Below are positions 37,108 through 46,418 of a stretch of DNA of 64,000 bases, piece by piece. The translations under genes and the position numbers were made by a program. The first letter of the stretch is position 1; the number at the start of each line of letters is the position of its first letter. The stretch lies in the NCBI RefSeq assembly GCF_002005445.1, contig NZ_CP014692.1, positions 1,116,001 to 1,180,000 on the forward strand, read 5' to 3'. The notes under the pieces are model-generated. The model worked only from the letters and a program-made list of their open reading frames with translations, was not told where the DNA came from and did not search any database. This DNA comes from Acetobacter aceti. Its GTDB lineage: Bacteria; Pseudomonadota; Alphaproteobacteria; Acetobacterales; Acetobacteraceae.

Positions 37108-38991
37108 ATGAGCCTTGATGCCGCCTTCCTCGACGAACTCCGCGCGAGAACCCCGCTCGCGCCCCTGATCGGACGTCGCGTCAAGCTCACGCGCTCAGGA
37201 CGCAACTGGAAGGGGTGCTGCCCCTTCCACGGCGAGAAAACCCCGTCTTTCTACGTCTACGATGACCATTTCCACTGCTTCGGGTGCGGTGCGCACGGCG
37301 ACGCCATCTCTTTCGTCATGCAGATCGAAGGAAAAGCTTTCCCTGAGGCCGTGGATACCCTCGCCGCCGAAGCCGGGCTCACTGTGCCCAGGCCCAGTCC
37401 TCAGGCGCGTGAGGAGGCGGCCCGTCAGAGAACCCTCGGCGACGTGCTCGAAGCCGCCCAGCGCATCTACACCCACGACCTGCATCAGCCTGCCGGACGC
37501 CCGGGCCTCGACTACCTCCGTCGACGCGGCCTTACCGATGAGACCATCGCCGCCTTCGGCCTCGGCTGGGCCAGCGATCGCCGCAACGCGCTGGTGGATG
37601 CTCTCAAGCCCCACGGCATCACACCCGAAGCCATGGCGGAAGCCGGACTCATGCGCTTTGACGAGCAGGGGCATCCCAAAGGCGAACTGTTCTGGAACCG
37701 CGTGACATTCCCTATCCGGGACCGGCGCGGCGACCTCGTCTCCTTCGGCGGTCGCATTCTCGGCGACGGACAGCCCAAATACCTCAACGGCCCCGAAACC
37801 GCGCTCTATTCCAAACGCCGTCTCCTGTTCGGTTTCGACCGCGCCCGTCCGGCCTTGCGCGCCGCCCGTCCCAAGGGCGCGCCACCAGTCGAGGCTCTGG
37901 TCGTCGAAGGCTATATGGACGTGATCGCGTTGCATCAGGCAGGTTTCACGGGCGCGGTGGCCCCGCTTGGGACCGCCATGACGCCCGAGCAACTCGAAAT
38001 CCTCTGGCAGGCCACTTCATCCCCCATTCTCTGCTTCGACGGTGATGCCGCCGGTCGTCGGGCCGCCATTCGCGCCGCCGAAACCGCGCTACCCCTCATC
38101 TCCGCCGAACGCGGCCTGCGGATATGCCTCCTCCCCGAAGGTGAGGACCCCGACAGTCTGCTCCAGCATCGTGGCCGTGAGGCTGTCGCCACTCTCTTCG
38201 ATCAGGCGCGTCCGTTGGCGGAGATGCTCTTCGATCTGCTCGCGGAAGGAACGCCAGCGCAGCCGACTCCCGAGCAGCGGGCTGCTCTCCGTGGCCGCCT
38301 CACGCAGGCCGCTGCGAAGATCGAGGACAAGACCCTTGGTTCCGAATACCGCTCCTCCTTGCTGGACAGGTTCTTTCAGACCTATCGGCAGAAGCGCCCG
38401 TCGTATGGCGGCGGCAAAGCATATGGCGGAGGCAGGTCAGGGAAGGCCGGTCCCGCTCTTCCTGACATCAGTCTCGGAGCACGGGCAGAGATACCTTTCA
38501 GTGGCGATCGGGGAAGTCTGGAGAAGCTGACCGATCTGGTGCTGCGTTATCCCTGGCTGGCCGAGCATGTCGGGGATGCCTGGTGTCGCCTGGCGCTCCC
38601 GGAGGATCTCACTGATCTGCGGTCTGCGATCATGATGTTTGTGGAGGAAGATCTGGATGCTGAAGGGCGATTCCATCCGGAAGACATGCATGTAAGGCTG
38701 ATGCAGGTTCTGGCGATTCAGGGGCTCAGCGAGAAAGCGGACGTTGTGATCAGGGCTTCCTGCAGCCCGACAGCAGAACGCCGGCCAGATCCCGCAACGT
38801 CCGATGAGTCGCCCGAAATGCAATGGTGGCATTTCTATGCTAACGTGAATCGAGCGGAATTTGAGGCTGATGTCGTGCGGGATACCGAGGCCTGGACAAG
38901 AAATGGTATGGACCCTGAAGAATGGGACAGGCTGAAATCCCGAATCGATGCGCTCTCCGGATTGCGTCGGATGGAGGACGGGTCCAGTTGA
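37108..38991 (+). CDS. dnaG: DNA primase
   Basis: DnaG makes RNA primers at the replication fork. The 627-residue protein has the N-terminal CHC2 zinc finger (Cys at 37 or 38, His41, Cys57, Cys60: CCPFHGEKTPSFYVYDDHFH, CFGCGAHGDAISF), the RNA polymerase core with TOPRIM motifs (VEGYMDVIALHQAGF, APLGTAMT, and the DGDAAG metal site), and a C-terminal DnaB-binding region of about 180 residues. It starts 11 bp after yqeY. Confidence 0.97.
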   Translation: MSLDAAFLDELRARTPLAPLIGRRVKLTRSGRNWKGCCPFHGEKTPSFYVYDDHFHCFGCGAHGDAISFVMQIEGKAFPEAVDTLAAEAGLTVPRPSPQAREEAARQRTLGDVLEAAQRIYTHDLHQPAGRPGLDYLRRRGLTDETIAAFGLGWASDRRNALVDALKPHGITPEAMAEAGLMRFDEQGHPKGELFWNRVTFPIRDRRGDLVSFGGRILGDGQPKYLNGPETALYSKRRLLFGFDRARPALRAARPKGAPPVEALVVEGYMDVIALHQAGFTGAVAPLGTAMTPEQLEILWQATSSPILCFDGDAAGRRAAIRAAETALPLISAERGLRICLLPEGEDPDSLLQHRGREAVATLFDQARPLAEMLFDLLAEGTPAQPTPEQRAALRGRLTQAAAKIEDKTLGSEYRSSLLDRFFQTYRQKRPSYGGGKAYGGGRSGKAGPALPDISLGARAEIPFSGDRGSLEKLTDLVLRYPWLAEHVGDAWCRLALPEDLTDLRSAIMMFVEEDLDAEGRFHPEDMHVRLMQVLAIQGLSEKADVVIRASCSPTAERRPDPATSDESPEMQWWHFYANVNRAEFEADVVRDTEAWTRNGMDPEEWDRLKSRIDALSGLRRMEDGSS

Positions 38992-39162
38992 AAAATCGTG
39001 CGTTACGGATACAACGCACAGACAACTTGCCTGTTTGTTGGTGAAGTAGCCTTGACTTCCGGGGTTGGATCGACCACCTCCACGCTGCCTTATTCTTTAT
39101 GTATGCATTGAGCTGCCTTGTCTTCCTTCTTCAGGGAGCGAGCAGAGGGAGACTATCCAGGG

Positions 39163-41157
39163 ATGGCGACTAAGACTGCAGCCGGGACGACCCCAACGTC
39201 TGGTGAACAGGACGGAGATAACGCACTCCTCGACACCCGCTCCGGCGCCGTTAAACGTCTGATAGCCAAGGGCCGTGAGCGTGGGTACATCACGTTCGAT
39301 GAACTGAATGCGGTTCTCCCGCAGGATCAGATGTCTTCCGAGCAGATCGAGGATGTCATGGCCATTCTCTCTGAGATGGGCATCCAGGTCGTGGAAAACG
39401 AAGACAACGACGAAACCGATACAGCGGCTGAAAAGCCTGCTGAAGGTGAGGAAGAGGAAGAGGAAGAGGAGGCCGAAGCCGAGACTGAGGCTGGAGCCGA
39501 AAGCGCTACCGGAAATGTCAGCGAAAATCTTGGTCGCACGGATGATCCGGTCCGGATGTATCTGCGTGAGATGGGATCGGTGGAGCTCCTCTCCCGTGAA
39601 GGCGAAATCGCCATCGCCAAGCGCATCGAGGCCGGTCGGGATGAGATGATCGGTGGCCTCTGCGAGAGCCCGCTGACTTTCCGCGCCATTATCTCCTGGC
39701 ATGAGCGCCTCAAGGTCGGCGACATGCTGCTGCGCGACATTGTCGATCTTGAAGCCATGCAGGCCGACCAGAACGGCCCGGAAGGCGTGCCTGCCGAGGG
39801 TGAGGACGGCGAAGAGAACAGCGAAGACGACGCGGAAGAGACGGAAGAGGCAGAGGAAGCCGATGGCGCCGAAGGGGAGGGCAGTGGTCTTTCCCTGTCA
39901 GCTCTTGAAGAGAAGCTGAAGCCCGACATTCTCATACAGTTCGACGAGATCGAGCCGCTCTATGAAAAACTGCAGAAGATGCAGAACAAGCGTCTTGATG
40001 CGCTCGTTGCCGGTGAAGAGACCACCGACAGGATCGAAGCTGACTATCAGGCGCTGCGGCTGGAACTGGTGGCGAAGGTTGAGCAGGTTCATCTGCACAA
40101 CAACCGGATCGAAGAGTTGGTCATGCAGCTCAAGGAGCTGTTCCAGAGCCTGAACGCCTTTGAAGGCAGAATGCTCCGGTTGGCGGAAAGCTGCAAAGTT
40201 TCCCGTGACGACTTCCTGCTGAAATATCGTGGGCACGAGCTTGAGCCGGGCTGGATGGACATGATCACGACGCTTCCGGGCAAGGGCTGGAAAAACCTTG
40301 TCACGAAGCACACCGACACCATGAATGACCTGCGGACGCAGGTTGCCGAACTGGCGCAGGACACCGGTCTGTCTGTTGGTGAGTTCCGTCGCGTCTATGC
40401 CACTGTCGCCCGTGGCGAGCGTGATTCAGCCCGCGCCAAGAAAGAGATGATCGAGGCCAACCTGCGTCTCGTGATCTCCATCGCGAAGAAATACACCAAC
40501 CGTGGTCTTCAGTTCCTCGACCTGATTCAGGAAGGCAATATCGGCCTGATGAAGGCGGTGGACAAGTTCGAGTATCGTCGCGGCTACAAGTTCTCCACAT
40601 ATGCGACATGGTGGATCCGTCAGGCCATCACGCGGTCCATTGCGGATCAGGCGCGCACGATCCGTATTCCGGTGCATATGATCGAGACGATCAACAAGCT
40701 GGTTCGCACGTCGCGTCAGATGCTGCATGAGATCGGTCGTGAGCCTGCGCCGGAAGAGCTGGCTGAGAAGCTGGGTATGCCGCTGGAGAAGGTTCGCAAG
40801 GTTCTCAAGATCGCCAAGGAGCCTATCTCCCTCGAAACACCGATCGGTGACGAGGAAGACAGCCATCTCGGTGACTTCATCGAGGACAAGACGGCCATCA
40901 TCCCGCTGGACGCCGCCATCCAGACCAATCTGCGTGAAGCGACGACCCGCGTGCTCGCCTCTCTCACCCCGCGTGAAGAGCGTGTCCTGCGTATGCGCTT
41001 CGGTATCGGCATGAACACCGATCACACGCTGGAAGAAGTCGGGCAGCAGTTCAACGTGACCCGTGAACGTATCCGTCAGATCGAAGCGAAGGCGCTGCGC
41101 AAGCTCAAGCATCCAAGCCGTAGCCGCAAACTTCGGTCCTTCCTCGACGACAACTGA
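39163..41157 (+). CDS. rpoD: RNA polymerase primary sigma factor (sigma-70)
   Basis: The 664-residue housekeeping sigma factor. Region 1.1 (about 25-90: [20 protein letters not shown]) is followed by acidic insertions (about 95-125 and 205-245, long Glu/Asp runs), region 1.2 ([20 protein letters not shown]), region 2 ([20 protein letters not shown], then [20 protein letters not shown] and [20 protein letters not shown]), region 3, and region 4 ([20 protein letters not shown]). I use the ATG at 39163 (MATKTAAG) with AGGGAG upstream, as an earlier start adds 15 unlikely residues. It lies 171 bp after dnaG; the GNAT gene follows after 4 bp. Confidence 0.97.
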   Translation: MATKTAAGTTPTSGEQDGDNALLDTRSGAVKRLIAKGRERGYITFDELNAVLPQDQMSSEQIEDVMAILSEMGIQVVENEDNDETDTAAEKPAEGEEEEEEEEAEAETEAGAESATGNVSENLGRTDDPVRMYLREMGSVELLSREGEIAIAKRIEAGRDEMIGGLCESPLTFRAIISWHERLKVGDMLLRDIVDLEAMQADQNGPEGVPAEGEDGEENSEDDAEETEEAEEADGAEGEGSGLSLSALEEKLKPDILIQFDEIEPLYEKLQKMQNKRLDALVAGEETTDRIEADYQALRLELVAKVEQVHLHNNRIEELVMQLKELFQSLNAFEGRMLRLAESCKVSRDDFLLKYRGHELEPGWMDMITTLPGKGWKNLVTKHTDTMNDLRTQVAELAQDTGLSVGEFRRVYATVARGERDSARAKKEMIEANLRLVISIAKKYTNRGLQFLDLIQEGNIGLMKAVDKFEYRRGYKFSTYATWWIRQAITRSIADQARTIRIPVHMIETINKLVRTSRQMLHEIGREPAPEELAEKLGMPLEKVRKVLKIAKEPISLETPIGDEEDSHLGDFIEDKTAIIPLDAAIQTNLREATTRVLASLTPREERVLRMRFGIGMNTDHTLEEVGQQFNVTRERIRQIEAKALRKLKHPSRSRKLRSFLDDN

Positions 41158-41161
41158 GGCC

Positions 41162-41722
41162 ATGGAGCCTGTTGATCGGGTTGTGGTGGACGTCACCTTT
41201 CTGGAGATGATCCACCCCCCGAGGTTTTCTGCGCAGTCTCTGCCACCGGGTTTCCGGATCGAACAGGAGCATGTGCCGACTGTAGCGTTGTATCGCTGGT
41301 TACATACGGAAATAGGCGGGAAGCATTGCTGGTGGATGCGTCGGGTTAAATCCGACGAAGAACTGGCGGCTATTCTTGCCGAGCCGAGGCGATCACTCTT
41401 TCTGTTGAAAGAGAATGGTGCCGTCCGTGGTTTCTTCGAGTTTGAACTGCACCCCCACAAGACAGTCAATCTCGCTTATTTCGGTCTCGTGCCGAGTATG
41501 ATCGGCAGGGGAATAGGACGCGTCTTTCTCGCGCAGGTCATTGAAATGGCATGGTCTGCGAACCCGCTTCGCGTGACGGTCAATACATGCACGGCAGATC
41601 ACCGCAGGGCCCTCCCTTCCTATCTGGCGATCGGCTTTCGCGTGCTGGGCGTCGTGCGGGAAGAGTGGGATATCCCCGTTCGTCTGGGATTGCCCGTGCC
41701 GGAGCACCTCGCCAGACTCTGA
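41162..41722 (+). CDS. GNAT-family N-acetyltransferase
   Basis: A 186-residue acetyltransferase-like protein. The acetyl-CoA motif is VNLAYFGLVPSMIGRGIGRV (GRGIG), followed by the typical helix and RVTVNTCTADHRRALPSYLA, where the substrate-side Asn/Tyr region and FRVLGVVREEW end the fold. The substrate is not known. The start at 41162 lies 4 bp after rpoD, so it is probably co-transcribed with the sigma factor. Confidence 0.88.
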   Translation: MEPVDRVVVDVTFLEMIHPPRFSAQSLPPGFRIEQEHVPTVALYRWLHTEIGGKHCWWMRRVKSDEELAAILAEPRRSLFLLKENGAVRGFFEFELHPHKTVNLAYFGLVPSMIGRGIGRVFLAQVIEMAWSANPLRVTVNTCTADHRRALPSYLAIGFRVLGVVREEWDIPVRLGLPVPEHLARL

Positions 41723-41885
41723 GGGGCTGCCTGTCGGGCCGTCTGTCCGCATGATGGAAAAGCTGGTGTAAGTACGAAAAACCTTGCTTTTCACGCCTGA
41801 TCGTGTTTCATCGCCCCTCTTCCCTGCCGGGCGCGTGGCATCGTGTCCGGCTATACCCGTGCGTTGAAGGCTTTCGTGGCCACGC

Positions 41886-41912
41886 AACATTGTCGGAACG
41901 GTTCGCAATGTT
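41886..41912 (+). promoter_or_regulatory. hairpin in the rpsF leader
   Basis: AACATTG (41886-41892) and CAATGTT (41906-41912) form a perfect 7-bp stem, and GAAC/GTTC inside can extend it. It lies about 20 nt ahead of the rpsF ribosome-binding site. Leaders of rpsF-rpsR operons often carry an element bound by the S6-S18 complex; whether this is that element is not shown. Confidence 0.45.
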
Positions 41913-41939
41913 TGGGTTGAAGCAATCCGGAGGGACTGC

Positions 41940-42401
41940 ATGCCATTGTACGAAACCGTGCTTATTGCACGTAATGATATCAACCAGCAGCAGGTTGAAG
42001 CTGTTGCCGAAGTGATCAAGGGTCTCCTTGAAGCTGACGGTGGCTCCATCAAGAAGCAGGAATACTGGGGTCTGCGTTCACTCGCTTACCGTATCAAGAA
42101 GAACCGCAAGGGCCATTACATGCTCCTCGGTCTTGACGCGAAGCCCGAGACCCTGCGTGAAGTTGAGCGTCAGCTGAGCCTGAACGAAGACATCCTGCGC
42201 GTCCTGACCCTGCGTGTTGAGGAAATCGACGAGAACCCGTCCCCGGTTCTGTCCCGCAAGGGCGATGACCGTGGTGAGCGTGGCTTCCGTGGTCCGAAGC
42301 CTTCCGGTCGCTTTGAAAGCGGTCGTTCCTCACGCCGTTCTTATGACGATCGCGAAGAGTATCGCGCTCGTGACGAGAACGTCGAACCGGCAGCGGAGTA
42401 A
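41940..42401 (+). CDS. rpsF: 30S ribosomal protein S6
   Basis: S6 pairs with S18 on the 30S platform. The 153-residue protein has the typical core ([20 protein letters not shown], then [20 protein letters not shown] and [20 protein letters not shown]) and a charged, Arg-rich C-terminal tail of about 45 residues, longer than in E. coli. GGAGGG lies 6 nt before the ATG. It leads the operon rpsF-rpsR-rplI. Confidence 0.98.
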   Translation: MPLYETVLIARNDINQQQVEAVAEVIKGLLEADGGSIKKQEYWGLRSLAYRIKKNRKGHYMLLGLDAKPETLREVERQLSLNEDILRVLTLRVEEIDENPSPVLSRKGDDRGERGFRGPKPSGRFESGRSSRRSYDDREEYRARDENVEPAAE

Positions 42402-42407
42402 GGTCGA

Positions 42408-42683
42408 ATGTCCGAAAGCAACGAAATCAATCCGGGCGCCCGTCGCGTAGCTGTTGGTGCGCGTCGTCCGTTCTACCGTCGTCGCAAGGCTTGCCCGTTC
42501 TCCGGGGCGAACGCGCCGAAGATCGACTACAAGGACGTCCGTCTGCTGAGCCGCTTCCTCTCGGAGCGTGGCAAGATCGTCCCTAGCCGTATCACGGCCG
42601 TGTCCGCGAAGAAGCAGCGTGAACTGGCTCAGGCCATCAAGCGCGCCCGCTTCCTTGCCCTGCTGCCCTACGTTGTGGGCTGA
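42408..42683 (+). CDS. rpsR: 30S ribosomal protein S18
   Basis: The 91-residue S18 has the conserved [20 protein letters not shown], then [20 protein letters not shown] and [20 protein letters not shown]. It starts 6 bp after rpsF. Confidence 0.98.
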   Translation: MSESNEINPGARRVAVGARRPFYRRRKACPFSGANAPKIDYKDVRLLSRFLSERGKIVPSRITAVSAKKQRELAQAIKRARFLALLPYVVG

Positions 42684-42694
42684 GGGAGAAGATC

Positions 42695-43270
42695 ATGGCT
42701 GCAACTGAAGTTATCCTGCTCCAGCGCGTCGAGCATCTCGGCCAGATGGGTGACCTTGTAAAGGTGAAGCCGGGTTACGCCCGTAACTTCCTCCTGCCGC
42801 AGGGCAAGGCGATCCGTGCCAATGCTGCGAACCGCGAGCGCTTCGAGCGTGAGCGTATCCAGCTTGAGGCCCAGAATATCAAGCGTCGCGAAGAGGCCGA
42901 GCGCCTTTCCGAGCGTATGGAAGGCCTCACCGTTGTCCTGATCCGTCAGGCTGGTGACGGTGGCAACCTTTACGGTTCAGTCTCCACCCGTGACATCGCT
43001 CAGGCGACGACCGAGGCTGGTCTGACGATCTCCCGTAATCAGGTGTTCCTCTCGCACCCGATCAAGTCACTGGGGCTGTATGACGTTCGCGTCGCACTGC
43101 ACCCGGAAGTTTCCATCGCTGTACGCATCAACGTGGCTCGTACGGTTGAAGAGGCTGAGCGTCAGGCTCGCGGTGAAGTGATTGGCGCCGAGGAAGAGAC
43201 ACCCGTTCTCGAACTCGCCGAGGAAGAGACTGCTTCCGAAGCTCCGGCTGAAGAAGAAGCTTCTGCATAA
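42695..43270 (+). CDS. rplI: 50S ribosomal protein L9
   Basis: L9 is a two-domain protein on the 50S surface that aids translational fidelity. The N-domain shows [20 protein letters not shown] and [15 protein letters not shown]; a connecting helix and the C-domain ([31 protein letters not shown]) follow. The 191-residue form ends in an acidic tail of about 35 residues rich in Glu/Ala. It starts 11 bp after rpsR and is followed by a strong terminator. Confidence 0.98.
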   Translation: MAATEVILLQRVEHLGQMGDLVKVKPGYARNFLLPQGKAIRANAANRERFERERIQLEAQNIKRREEAERLSERMEGLTVVLIRQAGDGGNLYGSVSTRDIAQATTEAGLTISRNQVFLSHPIKSLGLYDVRVALHPEVSIAVRINVARTVEEAERQARGEVIGAEEETPVLELAEEETASEAPAEEEASA

Positions 43271-43300
43271 GGCCCTTTGGTCTTATTCGGACTCTGGAAG

Positions 43301-43337
43301 AAGGCCGGGATGGTTTGCCATCCCGGCCTTTTCTTTT
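43301..43337 (+). terminator. strong rho-independent terminator after rplI
   Basis: AAGGCCGGGATGG and CCATCCCGGCCTT form a perfect 13-bp stem with a TTTG loop, followed by TTCTTTT. It ends the rpsF-rpsR-rplI operon. Confidence 0.95.
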
Positions 43338-43815
43338 GACCGGACGTCTGATGAAATTCGGACGATTGATACTTGCATAATGTCTGTTTTCGGTTGCTTC
43401 AATCAGACTGCAAGACAGGAATGGCATGTCCGGGATCTTCTTTAGGGAGTGGCTGAAAGGTTGATCCATAAATCTGCTGATGGAATTTCCATTAAATCAT
43501 CAGGAAATTTCGGGAATGTCGTTGTTTTGAAAAAGAATGAAATTAAAATCATTTTTTTATCAGTGGATTGATCTGAAAATACTTTGATGTTGTGATGAGT
43601 TTCTGAAAAGCGCGCTGACGTTAACATGGCTCTTCTATGGAAGTATGCGGCCCGTTTCCAGGGCCATATCCATTCTGTCGTGAAGAAAAACAGATCAGAT
43701 ACGTCATGTCGGAACGAGATAAGATATACAGGATAAGGTATAGGAAGAGCCGACCTGTTCGGGATGTGATGTATGGGATTGACGACCGGACATTTTGTTT
43801 TGGGAGAGACGATGC
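43338..43815. other. AT-rich intergenic region ahead of cfa
   Basis: No gene is supported on either strand. A partial repeat pair (CTGATG/CATCAG near 43478-43502) and a long A/T-rich part (43520-43600) are seen. The cfa promoter should be here. GGGAGAG at 43802-43808 is the likely ribosome-binding site of cfa. Confidence 0.4.
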
Positions 43816-45033
43816 ATGAAAATCCTACTTATTCCCCTTCTCCGGCGTTTTATTTCAGTGGGCTCTCTGGGTGTTGTCTTTGCTGATGGCTCTTCCACTC
43901 TCTTCAAGGGCGCACAGGCGGGCCCTCACGCTGCATTTCGTTTCACAAACTCGGATGCTGAAAAACGTCTGTTGATCAATCCTGGTCTGGGGTTTGGTGA
44001 AGCCTATATGGATGGCGGAATACAGCCTGACGGCTGCACACTTTATGATCTTCTGAATGTCATGATGATCAACGCCATGAAGCCGGGCGGTCATATCGGG
44101 GAGGCTGTTTCTGCGGCAACACGTTATGCCAGACGGAGCTGGATTCAGTTTAATCCTGAAAGTCGGTCACGCAAAAACGTCGCGCATCATTATGATCTCG
44201 ATACACGCCTGTATGACCTGTTTCTGGACAAGGATCGTCAGTATTCCTGTGCTTATTTCAGAACAGGAAAAGAAACGCTGGATGAGGCGCAGGAAGCCAA
44301 GAAGCGCCATATAGCCTCAAAGCTTTTGCTCGATCGACCGGGGCTGGAAGTGCTCGATATCGGGTGTGGTTGGGGCGGAATGGCTCTGACGCTGGCGCGT
44401 GATTACGGCGCGCAGGTAACGGGCGTCACGCTTTCGATCGAGCAGTTGAAGATCGCCCGAGCGCGAGCGCAGGAATCCGGGCTTTCCAGTCAGGTGCGGT
44501 TCGAACTGCTTGATTACAGGCATGTTCAGACACGGTATGATCGCATTGTCTCTGTCGGTATGTTTGAGCATGTGGGCATTGGGCACTATGAGGCTTTTTT
44601 CAGGAAAGTGCGTGAGTGTCTGAAAGACGACGGTGTCGCCCTGCTGCATTCCATTGGCCGCAGCGATGAACCCGGAACGACCAACCCCTGGATTGATAAA
44701 TATATCTTCCCCGGAGGTTATTCACCCAGCCTGAGCGAAACATTCGCTGCTATTGAAAAGACGGGATTGTGGGTAACGGATTGTGAAATCCTCAGACTCC
44801 ACTATGCGAAAACGATATCCATATGGCGGGAGCGTTTTGCGGAGCAGCGTGAAAAAGCCAAAGCTCTGTATGATGAGCGTTTCTGCCGTATGTTCGAATT
44901 CTACCTTGCCGGCGCGGAACTTTCCTTTGAAGTGCAGGGACACATGAATTTTCAGATTCAGCTCACTCGCGACATCAATGCAGTTCCACTGACGCGAGAT
45001 TACATGTTTGAAGCGGAAAGATCACTGAAGTAG
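43816..45033 (+). CDS. cfa: cyclopropane-fatty-acyl-phospholipid synthase
   Basis: The enzyme transfers a methylene group from S-adenosylmethionine to unsaturated acyl chains of membrane lipids, which helps against acid and solvent stress. The 405-residue protein has the N-terminal lipid-binding domain and the methyltransferase domain with LEVLDIGCGWGGMALTLARD (SAM site), VTGVTLSIEQ, FELLDYRHV, SVGMFEHVGIGHYEAFFRKV and DKYIFPGGYSPSL. The start at 43816 has a GGGAGAG 7 nt upstream. Confidence 0.95.
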   Translation: MKILLIPLLRRFISVGSLGVVFADGSSTLFKGAQAGPHAAFRFTNSDAEKRLLINPGLGFGEAYMDGGIQPDGCTLYDLLNVMMINAMKPGGHIGEAVSAATRYARRSWIQFNPESRSRKNVAHHYDLDTRLYDLFLDKDRQYSCAYFRTGKETLDEAQEAKKRHIASKLLLDRPGLEVLDIGCGWGGMALTLARDYGAQVTGVTLSIEQLKIARARAQESGLSSQVRFELLDYRHVQTRYDRIVSVGMFEHVGIGHYEAFFRKVRECLKDDGVALLHSIGRSDEPGTTNPWIDKYIFPGGYSPSLSETFAAIEKTGLWVTDCEILRLHYAKTISIWRERFAEQREKAKALYDERFCRMFEFYLAGAELSFEVQGHMNFQIQLTRDINAVPLTRDYMFEAERSLK

Positions 45034-45353
45034 CTAAAGCGAGATTTATGCTCGCTTTTCAGCGGTATTGAAAAACTAAAACTATGAATGGAGTGAAAAA
45101 TTCCAGTATCGCTTTCTCCTCATTGCGAGGTGGAGGGTTTTTAGAACCCTCCAGGTGACGGTGTCACCTCTTTACTGGCTGCTGATGTCAGAGCTGTTTC
45201 CAATGCGTGTGCGTGGTGCTCTCATGGGATTGTCCGTGTCTGTATAATGGTTTTTCAATGAAACGGTTTCTTTTCTTTTTCCCGTGCTCCTCCATGCCTC
45301 CAGAAAACCAGTTTTTGATCTGATGGTCTTCTCAGCATGCCGCGGCGACCCAT
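45034..45353. other. intergenic region between convergent cfa and ubiG
   Basis: It carries two adjacent hairpins (45132-45169) that can end transcription from either side. The rest (45170-45353) shows no gene or clear element. Confidence 0.5.
45132..45169. terminator. paired hairpins between cfa and ubiG
   Basis: GGAGGGTT/AACCCTCC (45132-45152) is followed at once by AGGTGAC/GTCACCT (45153-45169), then CTTTAC. The tandem stems lie between converging genes and probably act as terminators for cfa. Confidence 0.65.
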
Positions 45354-46148
45354 TCAGCCTCGTGTAAACGCTCCAATATAATTCACACCCAGATCACGAC
45401 TTTCCCGCCAGCCGTTGCCCAATAGCGAAGGAGTCATGCCGGCAATATCCTCCAGCCTCAGACCGGCCTGTCGTCCGTACTGTCCCAGTTCGGAAGGTGT
45501 CACGAACTTGCGCCAGTCATGCGTGCCGACAGGAAGAAGTCGCATGATATATTCAGCCCCGACTTTCGCGAAGGCGAAGGCGCGCGTGGTGCGGTTCATC
45601 GTGGAGACGAAAACCCAGCCGCCCGGTTTCACCAGACTGGCGAGCATCGACATGAAAGCAGTGGGGTCCGTGACATGCTCGATGATTTCAAGGGCCACAA
45701 CGGCGTCGAACGTCACGCCTTCGGTTACAAGCGCTTCAGCGCTGCCGATGCGGTAGGCGAGGGAGCCGGCCCCTGCGGGTAGCGGGTTTTCCTCAAGATG
45801 CTTGCGGGCGGCGGCAATGCCTTCGGCGGACGCATCCATTCCCAGCACGTCGTGCCCCGCCTTCGCCAGAGCCTCGCTGGCCAGTCCTGCGCCGCACCCG
45901 AGGTCGAGCACGGTCAGCGGTGACTGTTTTCTGCTTCTCAGCGGCAGATGACGGTCGATCCAGCCTATGCGGAGAGGGTTCATGGCATGCAATGGACGCA
46001 TTGGTCCGGTCGGATCCCACCATTCACGGGCAATCGCGCCGAAGCGGGCGATTTCTTCAGGCGAAACAGAGGCAGCCGACGCATTGGCCTGTCCGGTTGC
46101 TGTTTCCGGCTCTGTTGTCTGCCAGTCACTGTCATGAGCAGAATGCAT
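45354..46148 (-). CDS. ubiG: ubiquinone biosynthesis O-methyltransferase
   Basis: UbiG catalyses both O-methylations in ubiquinone synthesis. From the ATG at 46148 it has 264 residues. It shows EEIARFGAIAREWWDPTGPM, then LHAMNPLRIGWIDRHL, the SAM motif VLDLGCGAGLASEALAKAGH, VVALEIIEHVTDPTAFM and FVSTMNRTTRAFAFAKVGAE with YIMRLLPVGTHDW. An upstream in-frame start at 46322 would add 58 unlikely residues; AAGGTG precedes the chosen ATG. It diverges from lysC. Confidence 0.96.
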   Translation of the reverse strand: MHSAHDSDWQTTEPETATGQANASAASVSPEEIARFGAIAREWWDPTGPMRPLHAMNPLRIGWIDRHLPLRSRKQSPLTVLDLGCGAGLASEALAKAGHDVLGMDASAEGIAAARKHLEENPLPAGAGSLAYRIGSAEALVTEGVTFDAVVALEIIEHVTDPTAFMSMLASLVKPGGWVFVSTMNRTTRAFAFAKVGAEYIMRLLPVGTHDWRKFVTPSELGQYGRQAGLRLEDIAGMTPSLLGNGWRESRDLGVNYIGAFTRG

Positions 46149-46418
46149 GAAACGACACCTTTCAGCTGCGTTCCCGGCTGGACGTAAGCCAAGGGCGAGG
46201 TTATGTGACGCGGCTTGCACGCCTTGGCAATGGCTCGTCATGCAGTGGATGATCGGCTGATATTTATCAGCCATTCCTATTTGTACACAGACAAACCATC
46301 GGCCGGACGTAAGAGATAACACAAGACACGCAGGGTTCAGGTGGCGTTTCTGGCATCTGAACGCCTGTGTGAAAAGAGCAGACCTCCGTACAGACGGGGG
46401 ATGGAGACAGGTCAGACC

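Noticed and set aside
43637..43819. Short open frame upstream of cfa
   Set aside because: Arg/Tyr-rich translation without a plausible start; cfa has its own ribosome-binding site just after it.
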